The position numbers and the translations under genes were made by a program. DNA of 44,239 nt from Prosthecobacter sp. (GTDB lineage Bacteria; Verrucomicrobiota; Verrucomicrobiia; Verrucomicrobiales; Verrucomicrobiaceae), in assembly GCF_029946185.1 (NCBI RefSeq), contig NZ_JAQSEA010000126.1, positions 2,881 to 47,119 on the forward strand, in the 5' to 3' direction. How positions within the stretch are numbered: the first letter of the stretch is position 1; each line of letters begins with the position of its first letter. The notes under the pieces are model-generated. The model searched no databases and was not told where the DNA came from. It saw only the letters and a list, made by a program, of their open reading frames with translations. Below are positions 31,276 through 39,727 of the stretch, piece by piece.

Positions 31276-34170
31276 TCACCTTGGGCGCAAAAAACGCCCC
31301 GTCACGCTTTTGTCATTGGCTGCGATTTGTTGGGGCGTTCCTGTGGCTAAAATGTCCCCCCCTTCGGTGCCGCCGCCGGGGCCGAGGTCGATGATCCAGT
31401 CGGCGCAGCGAATGACGTCGATGTGGTGCTCGATGACGATGAGGGTGTTGCCCGCATCCCGCAGGCGGAGGAGGACTCCGAGCAGGGTTTGGATGTCGGC
31501 GCTGTGGAGGCCGGTGGTGGGTTCGTCGAGGACGTAGAGGGTGCGGCCCGTGCTGCGTTTGGCGAGTTCGGCGCTGAGCTTGATGCGCTGCGCCTCACCG
31601 CCGGAAAGCGAGGCTCCGCTTTGGCCGAGGCGGATGTAGCCGAGACCCGTCTCCTCCAGCGTACGCAGCTTCGGGCCGATGGTGGTGCTGCGGTCAAAGA
31701 AGCGCACGGCTTCGCTGACGGTCATGTCGAGCACGTCGGCGATGTTCTTGCCTTTGAAGGTGACTTCGAGGGTCTCCGCGCCGTAGCGACGGCCTTTGCA
31801 GGATTCGCAGGTGACATAAACATCGGCGAGGAAATGCATGTCGATCTTAATGACGCCATCGCCTTCGCATTTTTCACAGCGACCGCCCGGTGTGTTGAAG
31901 CTGAAGCGCCCGGCATCGTAGCCGCGCATGCGGGCGAGCGGGAGCTGAGCGAAGAGCTCGCGGATGGGGCCGAAGGCTCCGGTGTAGGTGGCGGGATTGG
32001 AGCGGGGGCTGCGACCGATGGGTGACTGGTCAATGACGACGACTTTGTCGAGATGCTCCAAGCCGGTGATTTTTTCGTGCGCGCCGGGGATGTCTTTGGC
32101 GTCGTAGAAATGGCGGCGTAGCGCGCGCATGAGGATATCATCGACGAGGGTCGATTTGCCGCTGCCGGAGGGACCTGTGACGCAGGTGAAGCTGCCGAGC
32201 GGAAAGGCGGCGGTGACGTTCCGCAGATTGTGCTCCGTTGCGCCGTGAATGGTGAGTGCGTGCTTGGAGCGTGGTCCCACGGGCTCTGTGAGCAGCGTTT
32301 GAGGCAGGGCTTTCGCTTCGATCCGAACTCTGCCGCTCAGAAATCCGCCGGTGATGGAGTTTGGATTCGCGGCGATCTCTGCGGGCGTGCCCTGCGCGGT
32401 GATCCTGCCGCCGAGCTGTCCGGCTCCGGGGCCAAGCTCGATGATGTGATCCGCTGCACGCATCGTGGCCTCGTCATGCTCGACGACTAGAACGGTGTTG
32501 CCCAGATCGCGCAGGCGCAGCAGCGTTTGAATCAGACGCTCGTTGTCGCTGGGATGCAGGCCGATGCTGGGCTCGTCCAGAACATAGAGTACGCCAGCCA
32601 GACCGGCACCGATTTGTGAGGCGAGGCGGATGCGCTGCATCTCGCCGCCGGAGAGCGTGCCGCTCTCACGGTTCAGGGCGAGGTAGCCCAGTCCCACTTG
32701 CTCCAGAAACTCAATGCGTTTGGCGATCTCGCGCTGCAATTCGCCCACATACGCCTTCTGCTGCTCCGTCACCTCCAGCTCACGCATCCACTTCAAAGCG
32801 TCGCGTGTTTGAAGCGCGGTGAAATCGTGAATGTTTAAACCTAGGCCGGGTTGCAAGTTTAAAGTTTTAAGTTTAAAGTTGGAACTCAGCCGTACCGCCA
32901 ACGATTCCGGTTTCAGTCTTTTTCCCCCACACGCGGCACACGCTTGCGGATTCATCAGACGGGTGAGGGCGGCGCGGAGCACGTCGCTCTCGGCGCTTTG
33001 ATATAGGCGGGCGATTTCAGGCAGCAGGCCTTCGAAGGGCTTGGCGACGCTGCGTTTGTTGTCAGTCTTTTTCCAGCCGGTGCTGATGGCGGCTGCGCCG
33101 GTGCCGTGAAACAGTGCGTGTTTGAAGGCCTTAGGCAGATCCTGAAACGGTGCGTCCATCGGCGCATCGAAGTGCTTGGCCAGAGCTTCGATGCTCTGAT
33201 TGAAAATCACCTTCACTTTCGGATGCCGCGCCCACCAGGCTTTGATCGCGCCATCGGCGAGCGATTTGGACTCGTCAGGTACCAGCAGCGTCGGATCGGG
33301 CGTGGGCGTTGTGCCGGTGCCTTCGCAGACGGGGCAGGCACCGAGGTGGGTATTGAAAGAGAAGTGCTGGGGCGTGAGTCGCTCGATGGCATAGCCGGTG
33401 CGCGGATTCGCAAAGGCGGTGGTGTAGCTGAGGATTTCGTCGCTGCCGTCGAGGTTTACGAGAAACTGCACCTCGCGCTCGTTCCAGTGCAGGGAGCTTT
33501 CGATGGCCTCCATGAGCCGCTGGCGTGAGTCCGCACGCACTACCAGACGGTCGATGACGATCTGCACCTGCTGCGTTTCATCCTCCTCCAGCTTGAGTTT
33601 GTCCTCCAGTTCTACCACGGTGCCGTTCAGCCGAACGCGCACAAAGCCCTGGCGCTTCAGCTTTTCAAACAGAGTGCGGGTGTCCACGCTGCTTCCCGGT
33701 GGCTGGGGGGAGAGTACCATGACGCGCGTGCCTTCACCCAGAGCCAGCACCTTGTCGGCTATCTCCGGCGGCGTGCTGCGGTGGAGCTTTTCACCGGTTT
33801 GCGGATCGTAGGGCTGGCCCGCCACGGCGTAGAGCACGCGAAGGTAGTCGTAGATTTCCGTCACCGTGGCGATGGTGCTGCGCGGGTTCGGGTTTGAATG
33901 CACCTGCTCAATGGCCACCGCAGGTGACAGCCCCTCGATAAAATCCACGTCTGGCTTCTGCATCTGGCCCAGGAACTGCCGAGCGTAGGCGGACAGACTC
34001 TGCACGTAGCGGCGCTGGCCCTCGGCAAAGAGCGTGTCGAACGCCAGCGAAGACTTCCCGCTGCCGCTGACGCCGGTCAGGACCACGAGCTGGTGCCGTG
34101 GGATGTCCACGTCGATATTTTGGAGGTTGTGCTGCCGTGCACCCCGCACGCGAATCACGTCTTCAGGCAT
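31276..34170 (-). CDS. uvrA: UvrA excinuclease subunit, atypical zinc-binding regions
   Basis: A 964-residue UvrA, the damage-recognition ATPase of nucleotide excision repair. Both ATPase halves are intact: Walker A GVSGSGKSS and GPSGSGKST, signatures LSGGEMQRI and LSGGEAQRI, and Walker B VLDEPSIGLH and VLDEPTTGLH. The UvrB-contact and insertion regions are present, so this is not the short UvrA2 type. The C-terminal zinc finger is complete (CEKCEGDG and CESCKGRRYG). Two N-terminal Cys pairs are lost: the usual HCPxCG after LYAxxG reads YDPQTG, and the usual ACPVCG reads ANPRTG, while the matching second half CPVCEGTG remains. A 14-16-residue insertion (SSNFKLKTLNLQPGLG region) interrupts the stretch before LNIHDFT. 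The ATG at 34170 is chosen over an in-frame codon at 34248 because MPEDVIRVRGARQHN is where UvrA normally begins. Confidence 0.95.
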   Translation of the reverse strand: MPEDVIRVRGARQHNLQNIDVDIPRHQLVVLTGVSGSGKSSLAFDTLFAEGQRRYVQSLSAYARQFLGQMQKPDVDFIEGLSPAVAIEQVHSNPNPRSTIATVTEIYDYLRVLYAVAGQPYDPQTGEKLHRSTPPEIADKVLALGEGTRVMVLSPQPPGSSVDTRTLFEKLKRQGFVRVRLNGTVVELEDKLKLEEDETQQVQIVIDRLVVRADSRQRLMEAIESSLHWNEREVQFLVNLDGSDEILSYTTAFANPRTGYAIERLTPQHFSFNTHLGACPVCEGTGTTPTPDPTLLVPDESKSLADGAIKAWWARHPKVKVIFNQSIEALAKHFDAPMDAPFQDLPKAFKHALFHGTGAAAISTGWKKTDNKRSVAKPFEGLLPEIARLYQSAESDVLRAALTRLMNPQACAACGGKRLKPESLAVRLSSNFKLKTLNLQPGLGLNIHDFTALQTRDALKWMRELEVTEQQKAYVGELQREIAKRIEFLEQVGLGYLALNRESGTLSGGEMQRIRLASQIGAGLAGVLYVLDEPSIGLHPSDNERLIQTLLRLRDLGNTVLVVEHDEATMRAADHIIELGPGAGQLGGRITAQGTPAEIAANPNSITGGFLSGRVRIEAKALPQTLLTEPVGPRSKHALTIHGATEHNLRNVTAAFPLGSFTCVTGPSGSGKSTLVDDILMRALRRHFYDAKDIPGAHEKITGLEHLDKVVVIDQSPIGRSPRSNPATYTGAFGPIRELFAQLPLARMRGYDAGRFSFNTPGGRCEKCEGDGVIKIDMHFLADVYVTCESCKGRRYGAETLEVTFKGKNIADVLDMTVSEAVRFFDRSTTIGPKLRTLEETGLGYIRLGQSGASLSGGEAQRIKLSAELAKRSTGRTLYVLDEPTTGLHSADIQTLLGVLLRLRDAGNTLIVIEHHIDVIRCADWIIDLGPGGGTEGGDILATGTPQQIAANDKSVTGRFLRPR
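32855..32880. repeat. AT-rich duplicated 12-mer inside uvrA
   Basis: AAGTTTAAAGTT occurs twice (32855-32866 and 32869-32880), separated by TT, inside GC-rich uvrA. It encodes the NFKLKTLNL part of an insertion not found in typical UvrA. A further GTTTAAAC palindrome lies nearby at 32833-32840. It looks like a small coding-compatible insertion. Confidence 0.7.
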
Positions 34171-34296
34171 GGGTACACACAAGCCGCGTGGGGCAGGGGA
34201 GATCAAGCCCAAGAAAAGCCCGGCTGGCCCGTTTCCAGAATGGTGCATGAGGGCGGTTGATTATCTCCGCCCTCTCTCCTAGACTCCCCCACTGCC

Positions 34297-35247
34297 ATGA
34301 AACCTCTCCTTGTCATCGCCCTGGCCCTCGCCGTCGGTTACGTCTCCTACGAGTATGTGTATCCGCCTTTTGCTGATGCCATGAAGTTCACCAAACACGT
34401 TCCCAAAAAGGAGGAGCCGAAGGAGATCGTCGTCGCCCCCGCGCCGAAGCCGGTTAAAAAAGTGCCGAAGATCGTCATGGAGGCGCCCGCGCCGAAGCCG
34501 GAGATGAAGCCCGAGGAGCCAAAGCCGGAGATGCCCAAAGCTCCTGAACCACCGCCGGTGGATCCAAATGCCTTCGTCGCTCCCGTATTCCCACCGGTGG
34601 ACGAACTCACCCAGAACTGGGCTGTGGTGCCGAAAGGGTTCTTTAATACGCCCAAGCAGGTGACCATGAAGAAAGACCTCGAACTCAAGATGCAGATGGG
34701 CAAGGCCACCGCTGCCACCACCTTCAAGTCGGGTGCTAAAATCTTCGTCATGGGCCAGGACGGGTCCAACCTTGTGGTGGGAGCCTCAGCAGGTTCTCCC
34801 ATGCGCGGCCTCGTCGCCATGGACGACACGGACTTTAAGGACGTGTTCACCGCTGCTTATGAGCAGGTGAAGGTCGTCCAGACAGACAATGCCCGCAAAG
34901 CCCACGAATACCGTCTGGCTGCCGCTGAACGCGCCCAAAACGCGCCGGCCGCCTCCTCCGGTGGTGGCAGCAGCAATGACAAGCCCGCCAAAGATGCCGA
35001 TGGCTCCTACCCGCTCCTTCTTGCCAGCATGAAGTCTGGCGAAGTCACCGAGATCAAGCCCGACAGTATCAAGTCCTGGAGCGACGTGACGAAGGAAAAA
35101 ATCGACGGCACCGAATACTGGACCGTGAACGTGAAGTACGAAACCCAGACCATGTTCGGCAAATTCGAAACCGAAGCCCAGGCTCGCATCAAAAACGGCC
35201 GCGTCGAGAAGTGGGTGTACACCGGCTCGGGTGAGGTTGTGCCGTAA
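34297..35247 (+). CDS. Anchored Pro/Lys-rich envelope protein, unknown function
   Basis: A 316-residue protein. A short hydrophobic N-terminus (about 3-22, uncleaved anchor or signal) is followed by a TonB-like Pro/Lys/Glu-rich spacer (about 36-95) with repeats of the type PAPKPEMKPEEPKPEMPKAP. Such spacers let a domain reach across the periplasm. Residues about 100-190 form a first folded region (WAVVPKGFFNTPKQVTMKKDLELKMQMG, then an SH3-like strand pattern AKIFVMGQDGSNLVV). A low-complexity linker (AASSGGGSSNDKP) leads to a C-terminal beta-rich domain ending in WVYTGSGEVVP. I recognise no named family. It is divergent from uvrA over 126 bases. Confidence 0.75.
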   Translation: MKPLLVIALALAVGYVSYEYVYPPFADAMKFTKHVPKKEEPKEIVVAPAPKPVKKVPKIVMEAPAPKPEMKPEEPKPEMPKAPEPPPVDPNAFVAPVFPPVDELTQNWAVVPKGFFNTPKQVTMKKDLELKMQMGKATAATTFKSGAKIFVMGQDGSNLVVGASAGSPMRGLVAMDDTDFKDVFTAAYEQVKVVQTDNARKAHEYRLAAAERAQNAPAASSGGGSSNDKPAKDADGSYPLLLASMKSGEVTEIKPDSIKSWSDVTKEKIDGTEYWTVNVKYETQTMFGKFETEAQARIKNGRVEKWVYTGSGEVVP

Positions 35248-35588
35248 CTTTACTTTGTAACGAATTGATGATGCTCTTGATCGTCATCATCGTTCTTATG
35301 ATGGGCATTGCTCTCGCAGCGTATCTCTTTGGGCGACGGTATCGGACTTCGCGGGTCAGTCGTGGCAGTGCCCCATGCCGTGAGCCGAATGAATTGTATG
35401 GCGATGGGCGGTCTGAGGAGTTTCATGGCTTGGAGAGCGGTGATTTCGATGATGCGGGCAATGCGGACTGACTGTCTCCGAACCGGACGCGTTGAGGCGG
35501 GACCCAGTGCGATTTGGCTTTGGCGCAGGTCTTGATTCCTTGACCACCTCTTGACTCTTTCCCCTGTCTTGCCACGTAACTCCTTCCG
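35248..35588. other. Intergenic region before hisD with one possible small gene
   Basis: These 341 bases separate the Pro-rich protein gene from hisD. The only thing of note is a possible small membrane protein frame described at 35268-35471. I see no terminator after the upstream gene and no clear promoter for hisD. Confidence 0.5.
35268..35471 (+). CDS. Possible small single-span membrane protein
   Basis: A 67-residue frame. Its start (ATG at 35268 or 35271) leads directly into one strong hydrophobic helix (LLIVIIVLMMGIALAAYLF), followed by a basic stop-transfer stretch (GRRYRTSR) and an acidic tail. That order, inside the positive-inside rule, is what a genuine small membrane protein looks like, but there is no ribosome-binding site and no family match. 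It could equally be a chance frame. It lies 20 bases after the stop of the Pro-rich protein gene on the same strand. Confidence 0.3.
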   Translation: MMLLIVIIVLMMGIALAAYLFGRRYRTSRVSRGSAPCREPNELYGDGRSEEFHGLESGDFDDAGNAD

Positions 35589-36875
35589 ATGAAGATCATC
35601 CGCCACACCGACTCCGACTATGCCGCCGCTGCTGCCACTCTCAACCGCCGTGCCGAGGCCAGCGATGCCGTGCGTGAAGTCGTGGCGGGCGTCATCAAGG
35701 CCGTGCGTGAGCGGGGCGATGCCGCCGTGCTCGAACTCACCGAGAAATTCGACGGGGCCAAACTCACCGATGAGCTGATGCGCATCCCGCAGGCCGAGCT
35801 CGACGCTGCATGGGACGCCGCAGATGCCCCGCTTAAGAGCGCCCTCGAATCTTCCCACCGCAATGTAACGGCCTTTGCGCAACGCAGCATGCGTCAGGGC
35901 TGGGAGTTCACCAATGAGCAGGGGGCCACGGTCGGCGAAGTCTTCCACCCCTTCCAGCGCGTCGGCTGCTACGTGCCGGGAGGAACCGCGCCGCTCGTCT
36001 CCACCTCGCTCATGACCGTTGCCATCGCCGCCGCTGCGGGGGTGCCGGAGATCGTCGTTTGTACCCCCTGCGGGCGCGACGGCACGGTCAATCCGGGGCT
36101 GCTTGCTGCGCTGAAGCTCGCCGGTGCCACCGAGGTGTACAAAATCGGCGGCTCGCAGGCCATCGCCGCACTCGCCTTTGGCACAGAGACAATTCGTCCC
36201 GTCGTTAAAATTTTCGGTCCTGGGAACAGCTACGTCGTCGAAGCCAAGCGCCAGTCCTTCGGCGTTGTCTCCATCGATCTGCTGCCCGGCCCCAGCGAAG
36301 TACTCATTCTTGCCGACAAGTCCGGCAACCCCGCCTTCATCGCTGCGGACATCCTCGCGCAGGCCGAACACGGCAAAGACAGCATGGCGGGATTCCTCAC
36401 TGATGATGAAGCGCTGCTCGCTGCGGTGGTCGTACAGGTAGAGGAACAGTCCAAAACGCTCAGTCGTCAGGCCCAGCTAACACCGGTACTGGAAAAAGGC
36501 GTCTTCCTCATGTTGGTCCCCAGTTTGGAAGAAGGCGCACGCCTCGCCAACGATTTCGCGCCCGAGCATCTCACGCTCATCACCACGCGTGAAGACGCCA
36601 TCCTGCCGCTCATTCGCACGGCAGGCGCGATCTTCCTTGGCAATCACTCGCCTGTCGCGGTGGGCGATTTCCTCGCGGGCCCCAGCCACACGCTGCCCAC
36701 CGGCGGTTCCGGCAAATCGTTCCCGGGCATTACGGCAGACATGTTCCAGCGCCGCACCAGCATCATTCGTTTGGATCGCGAAAGCTGCGCGAAGTCGGAC
36801 CCCATCGTCAGCGCCATCAGTGCCGTTGAGGGGCTTGATGCGCACGCCCGTTCGGTATCCATTCGCTGCTCATGA
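35589..36875 (+). CDS. hisD: Histidinol dehydrogenase
   Basis: A 428-residue HisD, which oxidises L-histidinol to L-histidine with NAD and zinc in the last two steps of histidine synthesis. Typical blocks are CYVPGGTAPLVSTSLMT, KIGGSQAIAALAFGTETI, IFGPGNSYVVEAKR, DLLPGPSEVLILAD, the zinc pair QAEH, the catalytic NDFAPEHL, SPVAVGDFLAGPSHTLPTGG and, at the end, EGLDAHARSV. Length fits. No other his genes are nearby, so histidine genes are scattered in this genome. The stop overlaps the start of a small lipoprotein gene by four bases, so the two are coupled, for no obvious metabolic reason. Confidence 0.97.
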   Translation: MKIIRHTDSDYAAAAATLNRRAEASDAVREVVAGVIKAVRERGDAAVLELTEKFDGAKLTDELMRIPQAELDAAWDAADAPLKSALESSHRNVTAFAQRSMRQGWEFTNEQGATVGEVFHPFQRVGCYVPGGTAPLVSTSLMTVAIAAAAGVPEIVVCTPCGRDGTVNPGLLAALKLAGATEVYKIGGSQAIAALAFGTETIRPVVKIFGPGNSYVVEAKRQSFGVVSIDLLPGPSEVLILADKSGNPAFIAADILAQAEHGKDSMAGFLTDDEALLAAVVVQVEEQSKTLSRQAQLTPVLEKGVFLMLVPSLEEGARLANDFAPEHLTLITTREDAILPLIRTAGAIFLGNHSPVAVGDFLAGPSHTLPTGGSGKSFPGITADMFQRRTSIIRLDRESCAKSDPIVSAISAVEGLDAHARSVSIRCS

Positions 36876-37231
36876 AACACTGTCTCTGTCTCATCGCCCT
36901 GCTGCTTGTTGCCTGTGGCAAAGAGGAGGCCAAGCCCCAGCCCAAAGCCCAAGCTACTGCTGCGGCTCCCAAGCCTGCTCCGGAGAAGAAGCTGCCTCCC
37001 GTCCCTCAAGGCAAGCTGCCCAAGATGGAACCCGAGAAAGCCAAGTTCATCGCTGTGCCCAGCACCCCGAAAGATCCCGAGATTAAGCTGGTGGACAAGC
37101 CCTTGACGGAGATCAAGAGGGTTGAGACACCAGTCACTGAGACTAAGAAAGTGGCAGTTCCTGCGGTCGAAACGAAGCCTGCCGAGCCGCCCGCTACTGA
37201 GGACGAGAAGGCCGCACCTGCGCAGCATTAG
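36872..37231 (+). CDS. Small Pro/Lys-rich lipoprotein
   Basis: A 119-residue predicted lipoprotein with lipobox LLVAC (Cys15). The mature part is almost entirely Pro/Lys/Ala/Glu-rich and should be extended and disordered, with loosely repeated segments such as KRVETPVTETKKVAVPAVETK. No domain is recognised. It resembles the spacer parts of other anchored proteins in this window (12.6 kb and 34.4 kb) in composition only. The start overlaps the hisD stop by four bases. An inverted-repeat region follows, then manA on the other strand. Confidence 0.7.
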   Translation: MKHCLCLIALLLVACGKEEAKPQPKAQATAAAPKPAPEKKLPPVPQGKLPKMEPEKAKFIAVPSTPKDPEIKLVDKPLTEIKRVETPVTETKKVAVPAVETKPAEPPATEDEKAAPAQH

Positions 37232-37240
37232 GCTACGCGG

Positions 37241-37299
37241 TAGCTCGTTCCAGGTTTTGAGAGTTGCGGGGCCTTTTCCAGAGCGAGCTAAAGCTCTGG
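37241..37299. repeat. Inverted repeats between convergent genes
   Basis: TAGCTCGTTCCAGG (37241-37254) is mirrored by CCAGAGCGAGCTA (37278-37290) with small mismatches. The right arm also forms a second perfect hairpin CCAGAGC/GCTCTGG (37278-37284 and 37293-37299, eight-base loop). The left arm is preceded by G, giving GTAG, the tetranucleotide often found beside REP hairpins. Lying between the lipoprotein gene and manA, it may be a two-way terminator or a REP-type element. It has no T tract. Confidence 0.55.
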
Positions 37300-37324
37300 A
37301 GTACTTTGTGCCAAGCGCGATGCC

Positions 37325-38269
37325 TCACACCGGCACCCGAATCTCCAGCCACTGGCTTTTCGCATCCGCAGGCGTCACTTCCCGCGCAGCAGCCTCCATT
37401 GCGACCGGCATCAGCGCAAAGTCGCCAGCCTTCAGCACTGTGCCGCCAACGCTGATCTCACCACTCACCACGGCCAGCGTCATACTTTCCCCCACCGCTC
37501 CGGCCTGCTTGGAGCCGCTGCACAATTTGACGTCAAAGTACTCACAGGTCACCAGCGTGCCATCCGCCGCGATCTGCTGCATGCTCGGCTCGAAATCGGT
37601 GAAGTCGATGCTCTGCATGGACTCCTGCAAATGAAGTGCGCGCGGCTTGCCATCCAGCCCGACACGGTTCCAATCAAAAACGCGATACGTCGTGTCGCTG
37701 TTCTGCTGGATCTCATAGATCAGCAGCCCCGCGCCGATGGCATGCACGCGACCGCTCGGAATGAACAGGCAGTCGCCCGTGTGTGCCTGGATCACATGTA
37801 CCACCTCGGCTACGGTGCCGTTTTGCAGTGAGGCTTCAAAATTCGCCCGCGTGGTCCCCAGTTTTAGGCCAGCATAAATTTTTGCGCCCGGATCGGCATG
37901 GGCGATGAACCACATCTCGGTCTTGGGCTCGCCTTTCAATTCGGTGGCCATGCTCGCTGGCGGATGTACCTGGATGGAGAGATCATCGCAGGCATCGAGA
38001 ATCTTCATCAGCAGCGGGAAGGTGGGGCTGGTGGAAGCCAGCAGCGCTGTGCCAAACACCTCTTCGCGGTGGTTCGTCCATAGCTCATGCAGAGACACGC
38101 CTTCCGCCGTCGCACTCGGGGCCTCTGGACGGTCTGACACCGCCCAAGCTTCGCCAAAGGGCGTCGTTGTATCCGGCAGCGTGGCACCCAGCAGAGTCTC
38201 CATGCGTCGGCCACCCCAAACGCGGCTTTGATAAATAGGCGTGAAACGAATGAGGCGATTGAATTTCAT
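37325..38269 (-). CDS. manA: Mannose-6-phosphate isomerase, type I
   Basis: A 314-residue zinc enzyme of the cupin fold that interconverts mannose-6-phosphate and fructose-6-phosphate, feeding GDP-sugar synthesis or mannose use. It begins with FTPIYQSRVWGGRRM, the usual start. Zinc ligands are in LSIQVHPP (Gln, His), KTEMWFI (Glu) and PSGRVHAIGAG (His). The stretch YEIQQNSDTTYRVFDW is a strong signature. It is short, as in the bacterial ManA/Pmi class of about 310-320 residues. The frame is open upstream to 38341, but the ATG at 38269 starts the conserved region. It is divergent from glcD over a 53-base gap that must hold both promoters. Confidence 0.95.
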   Translation of the reverse strand: MKFNRLIRFTPIYQSRVWGGRRMETLLGATLPDTTTPFGEAWAVSDRPEAPSATAEGVSLHELWTNHREEVFGTALLASTSPTFPLLMKILDACDDLSIQVHPPASMATELKGEPKTEMWFIAHADPGAKIYAGLKLGTTRANFEASLQNGTVAEVVHVIQAHTGDCLFIPSGRVHAIGAGLLIYEIQQNSDTTYRVFDWNRVGLDGKPRALHLQESMQSIDFTDFEPSMQQIAADGTLVTCEYFDVKLCSGSKQAGAVGESMTLAVVSGEISVGGTVLKAGDFALMPVAMEAAAREVTPADAKSQWLEIRVPV

Positions 38270-38322
38270 GTGATGAGAATCAACCACAGCCTGCGTTGAC
38301 GCTCTACCACGATCTCGCCAGA

Positions 38323-39726
38323 ATGCCCTCCGTGAACCCAATTGACGCCAGCTTTATCCAGTCTCTGAAGGAAATATTACCTCCTGACAGAGTTCTCACC
38401 TCAGCCGAGGACATCGTGCCCTACAGTTTTGATGGCACCGCCGCCCTCAAGCAGCGTCCCGGCGCAGTCGTTTTCCCGCTGACCGCCGAAGAAGTGTCCG
38501 AATGCGTCAAACTCGCCCGCAAAAACAACGTCGCCGTCGTCACCCGTGGCTCAGGCACCGGTCTGAGTGGTGGTAGCGTTCCTCTATCAGGCTGCCTTGT
38601 TATCTGCCTCGTGAAGATGGACAAGCTCATCGAAGTGGATGAAAAAAACCTCACGCTGCGTGCGCAAAGCGGCGTCATCACCAAGGAGATCGACGATGCC
38701 GCAGCGAAGGTGGGGCTGTTTTACCCGCCGGACCCCGGTTCGATGAAAATCTCCACCATCGGTGGCAACGTGGCCGAAAACTCCGGCGGCCTGCGTGGAC
38801 TCAAGTACGGTGTCACGCGCGATTACGTCATGGGCATCGAAGTGGTGCTGCCAGACGGCACGCTGACCTTCCTCGGCAACAAGTGCGTCAAAGACGTGGC
38901 GGGTTACTCCATGAAGGACCTCTTCATCGGCAGCGAAGGCACGCTCGGCATCATCACCGAAGTCATCTTGAAAGTACTGCCGCGCCCCACAGCACGCAAG
39001 ACGATGCTCGCGCTCTACGATTCCATGGACGCCGCCGCGAAAACGATCTCCGCCATCATCGCCGCGAAGATCATCCCCTGTACTCTGGAGTTCCTCGACC
39101 GCGTCACGGTGCAATGCGTCGAAGATTACGCCAAGATCGGCCTGCCTACCGATGTGGAGGCCCTCGTGCTTATGGAGACAGACGGTCATCCCGTCGTCGT
39201 CGAAGAAGAAGCCGCGCAAATGATGGCGCTCGCCACAGCCAACGGCGCACGCGCTGTCGTCGCCGCTGCGGATGAAGCTGAAGGAGCCAGACTCGCCGCT
39301 GCGCGGCGCAATGCCTTCTCCGCGCTCGCCCGCGTGCGCCCTACCACGATTCTCGAAGACGTGACCGTGCCACGCAGCGAACTTGCCACCATGGTCGCCT
39401 TCATCGACAGCGTCGCGAAGAAGCACAAGCTGCAGATCGGCACCTTCGGTCATCTTGGCGATGGCAACCTGCACCCGACCTTCCTCACCAACGAACGTGA
39501 TCTCGAAGAGATGCACCGCATCGAAATCGCGCTCGAAGAAATTGTCGATGAAACCATCCGACTTGGCGGTACCGTCACCGGCGAGCACGGCGTCGGCCTG
39601 GCCAAAAAAGCCTTCCTCAAACGCCAGCTCGGCGAAGGCAGCTACGAACTCATGCGCAGCATTAAACAAGCCCTTGATCCCCAGGGCCTGCTGAACCCCG
39701 GGAAGATTTTTGATCCGAGGAACTAA
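38323..39726 (+). CDS. glcD: FAD-linked glycolate/lactate oxidase subunit
   Basis: A 467-residue flavoprotein of the GlcD/D-lactate dehydrogenase (VAO) family. The FAD-binding half holds VVTRGSGTGLSGGSVPL, YPPDPGSMKISTIGGNVAENSGG and FIGSEGTLGIITE. The C-terminal cap holds HLGDGNLHPTF, then GTVTGEHGVG and ALDPQGLLNPGKIFDP. It oxidises a 2-hydroxy acid (glycolate or D-lactate) and passes electrons to the FeS partner encoded next. A TTG at 38296 is also in frame; the ATG at 38323 is preferred. The stop is one base before the glcF ATG, so translation is tightly linked. GlcE is absent; two-subunit D+F versions exist in many bacteria. Confidence 0.92.
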   Translation: MPSVNPIDASFIQSLKEILPPDRVLTSAEDIVPYSFDGTAALKQRPGAVVFPLTAEEVSECVKLARKNNVAVVTRGSGTGLSGGSVPLSGCLVICLVKMDKLIEVDEKNLTLRAQSGVITKEIDDAAAKVGLFYPPDPGSMKISTIGGNVAENSGGLRGLKYGVTRDYVMGIEVVLPDGTLTFLGNKCVKDVAGYSMKDLFIGSEGTLGIITEVILKVLPRPTARKTMLALYDSMDAAAKTISAIIAAKIIPCTLEFLDRVTVQCVEDYAKIGLPTDVEALVLMETDGHPVVVEEEAAQMMALATANGARAVVAAADEAEGARLAAARRNAFSALARVRPTTILEDVTVPRSELATMVAFIDSVAKKHKLQIGTFGHLGDGNLHPTFLTNERDLEEMHRIEIALEEIVDETIRLGGTVTGEHGVGLAKKAFLKRQLGEGSYELMRSIKQALDPQGLLNPGKIFDPRN

Positions 39727-39727
39727 C

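Noticed and set aside
35250-36371. Long open frame antisense to hisD (373 codons), and similar ones antisense to polX (22181-23329), glcD (38587-39750) and the autotransporter (24464-25471)
   Set aside because: They are mirror frames that stay open because of GC-rich codon use; they lack recognisable motifs while the opposite strand encodes clear families.
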